A stretch of DNA of 64,000 bases from Serpens gallinarum (GTDB taxonomy: Bacteria; Pseudomonadota; Gammaproteobacteria; Pseudomonadales; Pseudomonadaceae): assembly GCF_014836765.1 (NCBI RefSeq), contig NZ_JACSQG010000003.1, positions 124,001 to 188,000 on the forward strand. The letters are read 5' to 3'. The notes beneath the pieces were generated by a model. The model saw only the letters and a program-made list of their open reading frames with translations. It was not told the origin of the DNA and searched no databases. Both the position numbers and the translations under genes were made by a program. Positions within the stretch are counted from its first letter, which is position 1, and each line of letters begins with the position of its first letter. Below are positions 26,841 through 34,736 of the stretch, piece by piece.

Positions 26841-27002
26841 GTTCCCCGTACAGGGTTAGGAATGCCTCGACATCCTCGCGCTCAATGCCTTCCAGCGGTA
26901 TAAGCTGTTCCAGTCATCGCCCTTGTTGAGTTCCGAGGGCAGCGATAAATGCTGCAACGGCTTCGTCGGCGCTGGGGAAGGCCTGCTGCGCCTGCAATGC
27001 TT
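26841..27002 (-). pseudogene. Remnant of a second DUF2950 gene
   Basis: On the minus strand this short stretch matches the N-terminal coding part of the DUF2950 gene (20471-20664), including the plus-strand strings AATGCCTCGACATCCTC and CTTCCAGCGGTAT. It lacks the start, the C-terminal two thirds, and about 30 internal bases, and it has no open frame of useful length. It is a deletion remnant left by the duplication. The rest of 26643-27194 holds no gene that I can support. Confidence 0.8.
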
Positions 27003-27194
27003 CCACGCATCACCCGCAATACAGACGGTATTCCCGGCTAAATGGGCCGTGAGCGACCGAGGCGGGCGAAGATGCCGGTTTCATAGCGTTTTTCTCAGTC
27101 AAACAGTACCGCTCATCCGAAGCGAAGCGGTTGAAATTAAAAGGAAATGTTGAGGTCGTATCATCCGAAAACGATGTTCATCGAGGTGCTTTTT

Positions 27195-27413
27195 ATGGTT
27201 CGTTCAGCAAGAAATATTCGGAAGACCCTCGATACCGCAGCCGAAAACAACGAGGCAGCTGCAGTCGTGGTGATGCGCGCGGCGGAGCAGCTTGAAATGA
27301 ATGATTTGCTGAGGCAACAACTGCTTAATGTCATTCACCGTCTCCATCAGGACGCTGATGAGTTGCGTGAGATACGTGACGATGTGCTCGAATATGAAAG
27401 CAAGGTGGTCTGA
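27195..27413 (+). CDS. Small helical hypothetical protein, 72 aa
   Basis: The ATG at 27195 follows GAGGTG by five to six bases and opens a 72-codon frame (in-frame ATGs at 27147 and 27174 have poorer sites). The product looks almost entirely alpha-helical, with alternating charged and hydrophobic residues (RNIRKTLDTAAENNEAAAVV, then LLRQQLLNVIHRLHQDADEL), consistent with a small coiled-coil or dimeric protein. No signal peptide or membrane segment. I do not recognise a family. It sits alone between the degraded duplication copy and the AraC-type regulator. Confidence 0.6.
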   Translation: MVRSARNIRKTLDTAAENNEAAAVVVMRAAEQLEMNDLLRQQLLNVIHRLHQDADELREIRDDVLEYESKVV

Positions 27414-27845
27414 TCTTGCCGCACTTGCCGGTGCTGACGAGGTAAGGCTTGCTGCAAGTATGGTCGTGCCGTTTACCTCGCTGTCACCCCGTCCAATAGC
27501 AGGCCTGCGCGCGCACTGCCGTAACGGCTCATGGCGGCAGAATAGTTACGCCTAGCTGATATCTGATGGCCTACGACTGAGTTAGGCCGGCGAGCAGGAC
27601 TCGAGCGATAGGGTGGTCCCGGTGCACAGCTCGGGTGCCTGCGGCGGTACGCTTTCCCCTAGGTTTCACGGTGCGCTCAATTGAATTTAGGTCGTACGCG
27701 GAGCGCGTGTTGCTTTCGACCATGCTGCGCCTTCCATGGCATCCCGGATTAAGACGGCAGGATCTGGACAGCCCCGGCAAAACTCGCCAGAGTTTCCGCC
27801 TTACGGTGGCTGAAATGCCAGACTGGAATAAAAACAACACGTTAT
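27414..27845. other. Intergenic region before the AraC-type regulator
   Basis: No gene is supported in these 432 bases; rightward frames here look like chance. An inverted repeat CGAGGTAA (27438-27445) / TTACCTCG (27473-27480) lies 25 bases after the small gene and could form a hairpin, but no T-run follows. The promoter of the regulator presumably lies in the AT-richer last 60 bases. Confidence 0.45.
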
Positions 27846-28865
27846 ATGGGAGCCAGCGTGCAAAATACCCGTACGACTTTCCATAGCGAGCCTTCCAGGC
27901 AACCCGACTTGGGGCGATTACCGTTTTTCAAAAAACCGTGGCTGTCGTCGCGTAACTTGGATGAAGCCGCGGCCTTGCTATGCAGCCAGATTGAAGAGCG
28001 CAACTTGCAGCCGTGTGCAGAAGGCGAAGCGGACATTCATTTCACCCTGCAGGCGATGCCACAGCTGAAGCTGTTCGGAGCAGACTTTGGCCAAAAGGTT
28101 AGAGTCAGTTCCTTGGCGTTGGCTAACTGGCATGCCATTTTGCCTCTGCGCGGAAGCGTAACCAGCCTACTTGAGGGCCATACCGCCGAGGCTGGCGATA
28201 TGATGCTATTTACCCCGGGGTACGAAGTTGATGCGGTGTGGCATAAAGGCACGCAGGCGGTAGTGCTGACGCTGGAAACTGTGAGCCTGGCCGAGCACGT
28301 CATGCGCCATCACCAGATAGAAATGTCTAACCCCTCCACTCAGGCGCAGGTGATTACTCGCGATAACCCGGCGCTGGTCAGTCTCGGTAATTTGCTGCGA
28401 TTGGTCGATAGCGAAGTTGCCAGCCCCGTCGGCTTGCTGGCGACCCCTGCCGGCCAACAACACATACAGCATTTATTTTGTGAGAACCTGCTGCATCTCA
28501 TTCCTTCGCTCCGCAATTTACCCCCGCGCAGCGTGTTACCCGGCACGGTTAAACGGGTGGTGGATTACATCCATGCGCACCTTGAGAAGCCCTTATGCAT
28601 CAGCCTCTTGGTGTCAGTCAGCGGCACCAGTCGACGTAGTCTGGAGCAGGCGTTCCGCGTTAGTTTGGGGACCAGCCCGCAGCGCTATATCAAGAACTGC
28701 AAATTGAAAGTCATCCGCGATTTACTGCTGCGCCATCAGCCGGGTGAAGTGCAGTTGTCCGAATTGGCTCACCGTTGGGGATTCGCTCAGCCGAGCCATT
28801 TCACCACGGCCTACAAGCAGGCATTTGGTGAACCGCCGTCGAAGACTCTGGCGCGGCAGCACTGA
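27846..28865 (+). CDS. AraC/XylS-family transcriptional regulator
   Basis: Regulator of 339 aa. Residues 30-210 form a ligand-sensing beta domain of the AraC-binding-like type (ANWHAILPLRGSVTSLL, AEAGDMMLFTPG). Residues 235-335 form the C-terminal double helix-turn-helix, with SGTSRRSLEQAFRVSLGTSP and the second-helix motif VQLSELAHRWGFAQPSHFTT. The family usually activates neighbouring catabolic genes in response to a small molecule. It converges on the sulfatase gene, a plausible target, though no site is visible. The ATG at 27846 lacks a good ribosome binding site; a GTG at 27858 has GGGAG before it and may be the true start. Confidence 0.88.
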   Translation: MGASVQNTRTTFHSEPSRQPDLGRLPFFKKPWLSSRNLDEAAALLCSQIEERNLQPCAEGEADIHFTLQAMPQLKLFGADFGQKVRVSSLALANWHAILPLRGSVTSLLEGHTAEAGDMMLFTPGYEVDAVWHKGTQAVVLTLETVSLAEHVMRHHQIEMSNPSTQAQVITRDNPALVSLGNLLRLVDSEVASPVGLLATPAGQQHIQHLFCENLLHLIPSLRNLPPRSVLPGTVKRVVDYIHAHLEKPLCISLLVSVSGTSRRSLEQAFRVSLGTSPQRYIKNCKLKVIRDLLLRHQPGEVQLSELAHRWGFAQPSHFTTAYKQAFGEPPSKTLARQH

Positions 28866-28880
28866 GCTGCTTGGGCAATG

Positions 28881-28914
28881 AAAAACACCCCTGGAGATTG
28901 CTCTCGAGGGGTGT
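28881..28914 (-). terminator. Intrinsic terminator for the sulfatase gene
   Basis: Perfect 8-base stem ACACCCCT (28885-28892) / AGGGGTGT (28907-28914) with a 14-base loop. On the minus strand the stem is followed by five T residues (plus-strand AAAAA at 28881-28885). It lies 56 bases past the sulfatase stop and also separates it from the convergent regulator gene. Confidence 0.8.
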
Positions 28915-28969
28915 AAAAGGGGGCTTCAATATTGGCCGGCGTGGGCTGCTGTAGCCAATGCCCGAGGTG

Positions 28970-30640
28970 TTACTTGAAGCAGTACTCGTACAGACAGGTT
29001 TCGAAACCGTACTTGAAGTTCATATCGCCCAGCAGCACGTTGTTGCGTTTGACGTAGGCATCCCACTCTTCAACCATCTCGGCCAGTTTGGCGGGCTCCT
29101 GTTTAGCCAGATCGTTGGCCTCGACCGGATCTACCGCCAGGTTGTACAGCTGCCATTGTGCGGTGCCGTACGGGGGGCCCATCCAGATCATTTTCCAGTC
29201 GCCCTTGCGCAGGGCGCGGCGACCGAACAGCTCCCAGCCTACCACGCGCTCGGGCATGGCTTTGCCGTGCAGACCAGGCAGCATTGAAATGCCTTGCATG
29301 GGGTGGACGTCACGATTGCGGAATGTGCTGCCCGGGTGCTTAACGCCCGCCAGTTCCAACAGGGTCGGCATGACATCCATCACGTGGTAGAAGTTATCGT
29401 CCACTTTACCGGCCTGCTTGCTCAGGCTGGGGTGGCTAACAATGGCGGGTACGTTGATGCCGCCTGCGCTCGGAAATCCTTTGAACAAAGGTAGCGGCGT
29501 AGCGCTGACCTGCGCCCACTGAGCGCCATAGCCAATGAAGGAGCCTTTACGGCCCATGTTTTCCAGGCTGTTGTCGAAGCCGGTAGACAGCCACTCACGG
29601 TTGCCAGGCAGGTCGATTGGGCTGTTGCCGTCGGCACCGTTGTCGGAAACAAACAGAATGAAGGTGTTATCCAGCTCGCCTGTGTCACGCAGATAATCCA
29701 TGACGCGACCAATGTGATGGTCCATGTTGTCGACCATGGCGGCATAGATTTCCATGCTGCGTGCTTCACGCTGTCGTTGTTCGTCGCTCAACTGCTCCCA
29801 GGTCGGCAGGGCGCTTGCCAGCGGCGTGTTGGGGGTTACGCCAGCGGCGACCATGCCCATGGACTGCATGCGCTCGAGTCGCTCTTGGCGGATAGCTTCG
29901 TAACCCTCGGCGTAGCGGCCCTTGTACTTGTCGATCCACTCATCCGGAGCATGCAGAGGCCAGTGCGGCGCTGTGTAGGACAGTACGGCCATGAACGGCT
30001 TGCCGTTGGCCTTGTCCGCCTCGATGTTCTGGATGATGCGATCGGTATAGAACTCGGTGGAGAAGAAGTTCTCGGGGGCCTCCACCTGCTTGCCGTCTTC
30101 ACGGTAGATGGCCTTGGGGTCGGCGGCGATGATCGCGAATTGATCATCGAAGTGACTGGCACCGCCCTGCACCAGGATGAACGAACGGTCGAAGCCGCGC
30201 GCCTTGGGGCTGGTCTCTTCGGTGCGGCCCAGGTGCCACTTGCCCACGGTGTAAGTGTTGTAACCAGCGTCTTGCATGACCTCGGCGAGGCTGGCGACGC
30301 GATCATTCAAGTACCCTTCGTAGCCTGGCTGGCCCTTCTGGTAATCCTGCAGAAGTTCGCCCATGTTACCCAGCCCGGCCAAGTGATTGTCGGTGCCGCT
30401 GAGCAACATGGCGCGGGTTGGCGAACAGGTTGGCGCCGCCTGGAAGTTGGTCAGGCGCACGCCTTCGCTGGCCAAGGCATCCAGGTTCGGCGTGTCGATT
30501 TCGCCGCCGAAGCTGCCCAGATCGCTGTAACCCAGGTCGTCGGCAATGATGATGAGAATGTTGGGCTTTTCTGCCGCCTGAAGACTCAGGTTGCACAAAC
30601 CCGTCAGGCAGAGCGCAAGACTTAAATGTTTCAGATTCAT
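28970..30640 (-). CDS. Secreted sulfatase (arylsulfatase A-like)
   Basis: Sulfate-ester hydrolase of 556 aa with a signal peptide (residues 1-23, ending SLQAA). The mature protein starts with the metal-binding IIADDLGYSD (Asp34, Asp35). The formylglycine site is Cys72 in CSPTRAMLLSG, the Cys-type sequence that needs modification by a formylglycine-generating enzyme, which is not encoded here. Later signatures are VGKWHLG and FVSDNGADGN, which bring further metal and substrate ligands. The ATG at 30640 begins a proper signal peptide; 31 extra codons upstream do not look coding. The natural substrate is unknown. It is divergent from the octaheme cytochrome and convergent with an AraC-type regulator. 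Confidence 0.93.
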   Translation of the reverse strand: MNLKHLSLALCLTGLCNLSLQAAEKPNILIIIADDLGYSDLGSFGGEIDTPNLDALASEGVRLTNFQAAPTCSPTRAMLLSGTDNHLAGLGNMGELLQDYQKGQPGYEGYLNDRVASLAEVMQDAGYNTYTVGKWHLGRTEETSPKARGFDRSFILVQGGASHFDDQFAIIAADPKAIYREDGKQVEAPENFFSTEFYTDRIIQNIEADKANGKPFMAVLSYTAPHWPLHAPDEWIDKYKGRYAEGYEAIRQERLERMQSMGMVAAGVTPNTPLASALPTWEQLSDEQRQREARSMEIYAAMVDNMDHHIGRVMDYLRDTGELDNTFILFVSDNGADGNSPIDLPGNREWLSTGFDNSLENMGRKGSFIGYGAQWAQVSATPLPLFKGFPSAGGINVPAIVSHPSLSKQAGKVDDNFYHVMDVMPTLLELAGVKHPGSTFRNRDVHPMQGISMLPGLHGKAMPERVVGWELFGRRALRKGDWKMIWMGPPYGTAQWQLYNLAVDPVEANDLAKQEPAKLAEMVEEWDAYVKRNNVLLGDMNFKYGFETCLYEYCFK

Positions 30641-31095
30641 GTTGTGTTTTCTCTTTTTTTTGACGGCCCCACAGGGTCGGTTCAACGTCTGGAGAGCAGT
30701 TGCCCTCTGAGCTATTTCCGGGGCGTGCCGCAAATTGCCCGGGCCAGGGGTACAGCTGCCTCTCCGGACGTGGGCGGTGCTTCACCTTGGAATTGTTGGC
30801 GATATAAAAATTCGCAGATCCAGTTCAACGCTCTGTCGCAAGGATCTTGGTAATCGGCACGGTTGCGCCGTGCTGCCGGCCACGGTGGCCATCGCGACGT
30901 TACGAATAGGGGGGGTATCTCCCAGGCTGCTTGTTGTTCGACTGAAGTATTCCAAGCTGCACCATTGAGTGTTATCGCCTCTGCGCAGGTACTGGCATGT
31001 GCGCGCAGCTATTGCCGACAACTGCTATTCGCGCGCCTGGGTCAACGGCAGCATAGTGTTCCGTATGCCAATGTTCGCCCGCCGGGAAAAGTCCC
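30641..31095. promoter_or_regulatory. Divergent region between sulfatase and octaheme cytochrome genes
   Basis: This 455-base gap should contain promoters for both genes. Near the sulfatase end is a run of eight T (about 30653-30660), AT-rich for this genome. A short hairpin GCACGG/CCGTGC lies at about 30858-30873. No gene is supported; frames across the middle lack ribosome binding sites and protein-like composition. Confidence 0.45.
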
Positions 31096-33396
31096 ATGTT
31101 CAACGCGCCTTTGTTGTTTGTTAATGGTCGATTCAGGGTCCGCCTAGTGCTGGCGCTGTTGGCAGTGGCAGTCAGTTGCTGGCAACCGGCACTGGCCGAT
31201 CCAGTGTCGGGCTTTGCTGGAAGTCAGGCTTGCGCCGGTTGCCATGAGCAACAATTCGCAGCCTGGCAGAACTCCCAGCACGCGCATGCCATGCAGCACG
31301 CTACAAGCGACACCGTGCTAGGGGACTTCAACGATGCGCGATTTAGCTATGCAGATGTCGAGTCGCGCTTTTTCCGGCGTGATAGCCGTTTTTTTGTGCA
31401 AACCGATGGGGCTGACGGTGCGCTAGACGAGTTCGAGATCCGTTACACCTTCGGCGTTGATCCACTGCAGCAGTACTTGGTGGAATTTCCCGACGGTCGT
31501 TTGCAGGCCTTGTCGATTGCTTGGGATAGCCGCCCGGCCAACGAAGGCGGGCAGCGCTGGTTCCACTTGTACCCCGATGATGCGGTGAGCCATCGGGATG
31601 AGCTTCACTGGACCCGGCCTTCGCAGAACTGGAACCACATGTGTGCCGACTGCCACTCCACCGGCCTGCGCAAAGGCTACGATCCAAAGACCGATACGTT
31701 TGCTACTCGCTGGGCTGAGATCAACGTGGGCTGTGAGGCCTGCCATGGGCCGGCGTCGAACCATTTGGCCTGGGCTAAAGGCGATGGTGGTGGCGCCCGC
31801 AAAGGCCTGACACTGATCCTGGATGAGCGTCGAGGCGTTAGTTGGCGCCGGTCCATTGAAGAGTTAACAGCACATCGCGATAGCCCCGCGCAGGCTAGCA
31901 AAGAGCAGCAGGTGTGCGCCCAATGCCACGCTCGACGCAGCCAGATTGCCGAGGGTTATCATGCCGGCAAGCCGCTGTTGGATCACTACACTCCGGTGCT
32001 GCTGGAGCCGGGGCTGTATCACGTGGATGGACAGCAGCGTGAAGAGGTCTTCATCTCGGGCTCCTTTGAGCAGAGCAAGATGCATGCGGCAGGTGTGACG
32101 TGCAGCAACTGTCATGACCCCCATAGCCAGGCGTTGCGTATTCAAGGCAACGCACTGTGCAGCCAATGCCATTCACCCCAACACTTCGACAGCCCCCGTC
32201 ACCATTTCCACCCGGCCGGCTCTGCTGGGGCGCAGTGTGTAAGCTGCCATATGCCGCAAACCACCTATATGGTCATCGACCCCCGGCGCGATCACAGCTT
32301 TCGGATTCCCAGACCGGATCTCAGCATCGCTCAGGGTACGCCCAACGCCTGCAATGCTTGCCATCAGGACAAATCGGCTGAATGGGCGCTCAAGGCCATC
32401 GGCAAACATTATTCGCAGCCAGCCAAAGGCTTCCAGCAATTTGCCAAAATCTGGGCTGACGCCGAAGCCAGTGTCCCTGGCTCGGCGGCGGGTTTGATTG
32501 CGCTGCTTAACGATCCGGCGCAGCCCGCGCTGGTGCGTGCAAGCAGCGCTGCACGGTTGCAAAGACCGCAAGCACCCGAGCAATGGCGAGCGCTGTACGC
32601 TGCCCTAAGTGACCCCGACGCGCAGGTACGTCGTGCAGCTCTAGGCGCCTTCGCCCAAGTGCCGGCAGGGCAGCGGGGTAAGTGGCTGGCGCCTTTATTG
32701 ACTGATCCCGTACGCAGTGTGCGTAGCGAAGTGGCGCGTTTACTGATTGATGCGCCAGTGCCTGAGGCGCAGCAACCGGCCTTTGCCAATGCGCTGGCTG
32801 AGTACGAGGCTCAATTGCAGTTGAACACCGATCGAGCCGACGCCCGTAGCGAGTTGGCGCAACTGCGCCGCCGGCAGAGTGACGACGCGGGTGCGCTGGA
32901 ACATCTGCAAGCCGCGCTGCGCCTTGACCCGTTATATCAGGCAGCCTATTTGGAACTCGCCGAGTTGCACCGCAGCGCCGGTCGTGAAACGCACGCTGCG
33001 CAGGTGCTGCGCGAGGGGTTGGCGCTGCGTCCGCAATCGGCGTTGCTGCATTATTCACTCGGCCTGAGCCTGGTACGCCAGCAGCACAAAACCCAGGCGC
33101 TTGAGCACTTTCGGCAAGCCCAAAGGTTGGCACCGGGCGACCCCCGTTTTGCGCTGGCTCTGGCGCTGGCCCTCCAAGCGCAGTCGCCACACCAGGCGCT
33201 GGTCGTGGTCGAAAGAGCGTTGGTAGCCAATCCAAACGAGGCAGATCTTCTCTGGTTGGCAGCTGCCTATCACTTGGAGCAAGGCAAGACGGAGGAGGCA
33301 CTGACCTATGCCGAGCGACTGATGCGGGTGACGCCTGACGCACCGCGTGCCCGACAGCTGGTTTGGCAGGTTAGAGCACGTATGGCGCCGCGTTGA
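31096..33396 (+). CDS. Octaheme c-type cytochrome with HEAT- and TPR-like repeats
   Basis: Periplasmic protein of 766 aa. A signal peptide ends near ALA34. Eight CxxCH heme-attachment motifs follow, at residues 46 (CAGCH), 183 (CADCH), 213 (CEACH), 274 (CAQCH), 336 (CSNCH), 355 (CSQCH), 381 (CVSCH) and 419 (CNACH), so it should carry eight covalent hemes. Residues 455-570 resemble HEAT repeats (DPDAQVRRAALGAFAQVP, DPVRSVRSEVARLL). Residues 575-760 are TPR repeats (LEHLQAALRLDPLYQAAYLE, ALEHFRQAQRLAPGDPRFAL). It is likely an electron-transfer protein docked to partners through its repeats; redox partner and substrate are unknown. It is divergent from the sulfatase gene. Confidence 0.9.
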   Translation: MFNAPLLFVNGRFRVRLVLALLAVAVSCWQPALADPVSGFAGSQACAGCHEQQFAAWQNSQHAHAMQHATSDTVLGDFNDARFSYADVESRFFRRDSRFFVQTDGADGALDEFEIRYTFGVDPLQQYLVEFPDGRLQALSIAWDSRPANEGGQRWFHLYPDDAVSHRDELHWTRPSQNWNHMCADCHSTGLRKGYDPKTDTFATRWAEINVGCEACHGPASNHLAWAKGDGGGARKGLTLILDERRGVSWRRSIEELTAHRDSPAQASKEQQVCAQCHARRSQIAEGYHAGKPLLDHYTPVLLEPGLYHVDGQQREEVFISGSFEQSKMHAAGVTCSNCHDPHSQALRIQGNALCSQCHSPQHFDSPRHHFHPAGSAGAQCVSCHMPQTTYMVIDPRRDHSFRIPRPDLSIAQGTPNACNACHQDKSAEWALKAIGKHYSQPAKGFQQFAKIWADAEASVPGSAAGLIALLNDPAQPALVRASSAARLQRPQAPEQWRALYAALSDPDAQVRRAALGAFAQVPAGQRGKWLAPLLTDPVRSVRSEVARLLIDAPVPEAQQPAFANALAEYEAQLQLNTDRADARSELAQLRRRQSDDAGALEHLQAALRLDPLYQAAYLELAELHRSAGRETHAAQVLREGLALRPQSALLHYSLGLSLVRQQHKTQALEHFRQAQRLAPGDPRFALALALALQAQSPHQALVVVERALVANPNEADLLWLAAAYHLEQGKTEEALTYAERLMRVTPDAPRARQLVWQVRARMAPR

Positions 33397-33563
33397 GCCC
33401 AAGGAGGGTCCTGTATTCCAGCGATGCTTCGCGCTAAACGGCTGGTCATAGGCGCCGCCGAAATATCCTTGGTCTGGCGCATCAGCACTTAAATCCTTCC
33501 AACCACAGGCTTAAGTGCTATATTCCCTGTCTATTAATACCACCCCTTCATTGACTCTTGACC

Positions 33564-33576
33564 TAGTTTGTAACCC
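33564..33576 (+). promoter_or_regulatory. Possible Ter-like site upstream of the Tus-family gene
   Basis: The string TAGTTTGTAACCC contains TTGTAAC, the most conserved part of E. coli Ter sites (core GTTGTAAC), 50 bases before the Tus-family gene. In E. coli, TerB likewise overlaps the tus promoter and lets Tus repress itself. The flanks do not match the enterobacterial consensus, and a 7-base match is weak, so this is only a candidate. Confidence 0.3.
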
Positions 33577-33625
33577 CTGTGCGACCCGCTGTTGAACAGG
33601 GAAGGGGGCGTTTTGGAGGAAGCTG

Positions 33626-34564
33626 ATGGTCAGTGAAATATGTGCGGCCCATGCACGGCTCAAGGAGGCGCTGGAGGCTTTTGATCAAACCTGGCCAGCC
33701 TTGGTTGAAGAGGGCGTCGCGTGGCGATTGCCTCTGCTGAAGACACAGAAAACTCCAGACGTTATTGCCGTGCAGCGTTTGAGCAAGCGGGAAGCGATCA
33801 GCGCTGCGCGTCAGGCGTACGGGGAGTTTGAGCGGGAGTCCGGTCAGGCGCCGGGCACGGTCATGCGCCTGCCTGGCTATTTTGTTGTGGGCCGCAGCGT
33901 GCTCGAGCAGGTTATCCAGATCAATCAATTGAAGGACGACCTGATCGCAACGGTGGAGCGGACCCGTCTCGAATTGAACCTGGTCAAATCAGCGCGCCCG
34001 CGTATCTTGCGATCGGCACTCGGGCCGGCCTTTTCCATGATGCAGATCTCAAGGCATATCCAGGTCTTCGATGCAGCTCCCCGGATGATGGTTTTCACGT
34101 GGGCAGGCCACACGGCTGGAGCGGAAAAGGTACGTGTAGGCACAGTGCGAGAGCTGTTGCTTACACGTGCGCAGGCGCAGGCTGCGGCGGAAAACTTATC
34201 CGTGGCCCAGACACCTGCAGGCATGGAGCTACGCGCAATCGTGAATATGGATGACGATGACGTGCTGCATCGCTACAAGAAGTTGGCCCCACATCCGCGG
34301 GTCATGCTCTGGTTCTCGGAGAAGACTCGCTATGACGCCATGGTTCATGCCAGCTTGCCGATTTTTGTTCGGCAGGGCGACGGGTTCAAACTCCGCGAAC
34401 TAGCAGATTTTGACAGGAACGATCGCCAGGCGGAGCGCCCGGACCGCAAGTCACGGATTAGTGTCGTTCCGCGCATGAATCTCTATCTGCCAACGAAGGT
34501 GAAACCCACAAAGGGTACTGCAGCCCAGGTCATCGAAAACGTGAGCTCGACTTACAAGACTTGA
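33626..34564 (+). CDS. tus: Tus-family replication-terminus site-binding protein
   Basis: Protein of 312 aa that resembles E. coli Tus (309 aa) in spaced blocks of the same order. VMRLPGYFVVGRSVLEQV then IQINQLKDDL corresponds to Tus VRLPGV...HIQHINKLK. VFTWAGHTAG corresponds to RFGWANKH. The C-terminus ISVVPRMNLYLP corresponds to LRLIIPRLHLYV. Tus binds Ter DNA and stops replication forks from one direction. By rough ungapped alignment the E. coli locking residues Phe140 and His144 are not kept, so the lock mechanism may differ. The start has GGAGGA five bases upstream. The gene is monocistronic and followed by galU. Confidence 0.78.
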   Translation: MVSEICAAHARLKEALEAFDQTWPALVEEGVAWRLPLLKTQKTPDVIAVQRLSKREAISAARQAYGEFERESGQAPGTVMRLPGYFVVGRSVLEQVIQINQLKDDLIATVERTRLELNLVKSARPRILRSALGPAFSMMQISRHIQVFDAAPRMMVFTWAGHTAGAEKVRVGTVRELLLTRAQAQAAAENLSVAQTPAGMELRAIVNMDDDDVLHRYKKLAPHPRVMLWFSEKTRYDAMVHASLPIFVRQGDGFKLRELADFDRNDRQAERPDRKSRISVVPRMNLYLPTKVKPTKGTAAQVIENVSSTYKT

Positions 34565-34736
34565 TTTGCTTCACCTAGTCTGCTCAAGCCCTTTCGCTCT
34601 AGGCGTGCACGCTCGTCGCTGTGGGGTTATTCATCGACAAACGGCGCCGAGAAACGGTGGGCATAAGCATCGTATGGTAAGAACCTCAGCGCCACCTATA
34701 CTTCGGCGCTGCCGATGCCTGAATCCTAGGAAGACC

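Larger units (their letters stand above)
24786..27002. repeat. Direct duplication, copy B (decaying)
   Basis: Second copy of 17836-20664 in the same orientation. It keeps the VIT-like gene, the divergent promoter and most of the lipoprotein gene. Beyond the lipoprotein it retains TGAGAACGCACCC (26801-26813), which in copy A follows the lipoprotein stop. It then jumps to an internal part of DUF2950, so roughly 650 bases of that gene are missing. A further 30-base gap lies inside the remaining piece. Copy B is therefore the decaying one. The intervening unique DNA holds the rest of DUF2950, DUF3300 and the ornithine decarboxylase gene. Confidence 0.85.

Noticed and set aside
17836-27002. A composite transposon formed by the duplicated segments
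   Set aside because: No transposase, terminal inverted repeats or target-site duplications were seen at the edges of either copy; the repeats carry ordinary cellular genes.
30255-30268. GTTGTAAC, an exact Ter core, inside the sulfatase gene
   Set aside because: About one such 8-mer is expected by chance on both strands of a window this size, and here it simply encodes part of a conserved Tyr-Asn-Thr stretch. Worth including only in a genome-wide Ter search.
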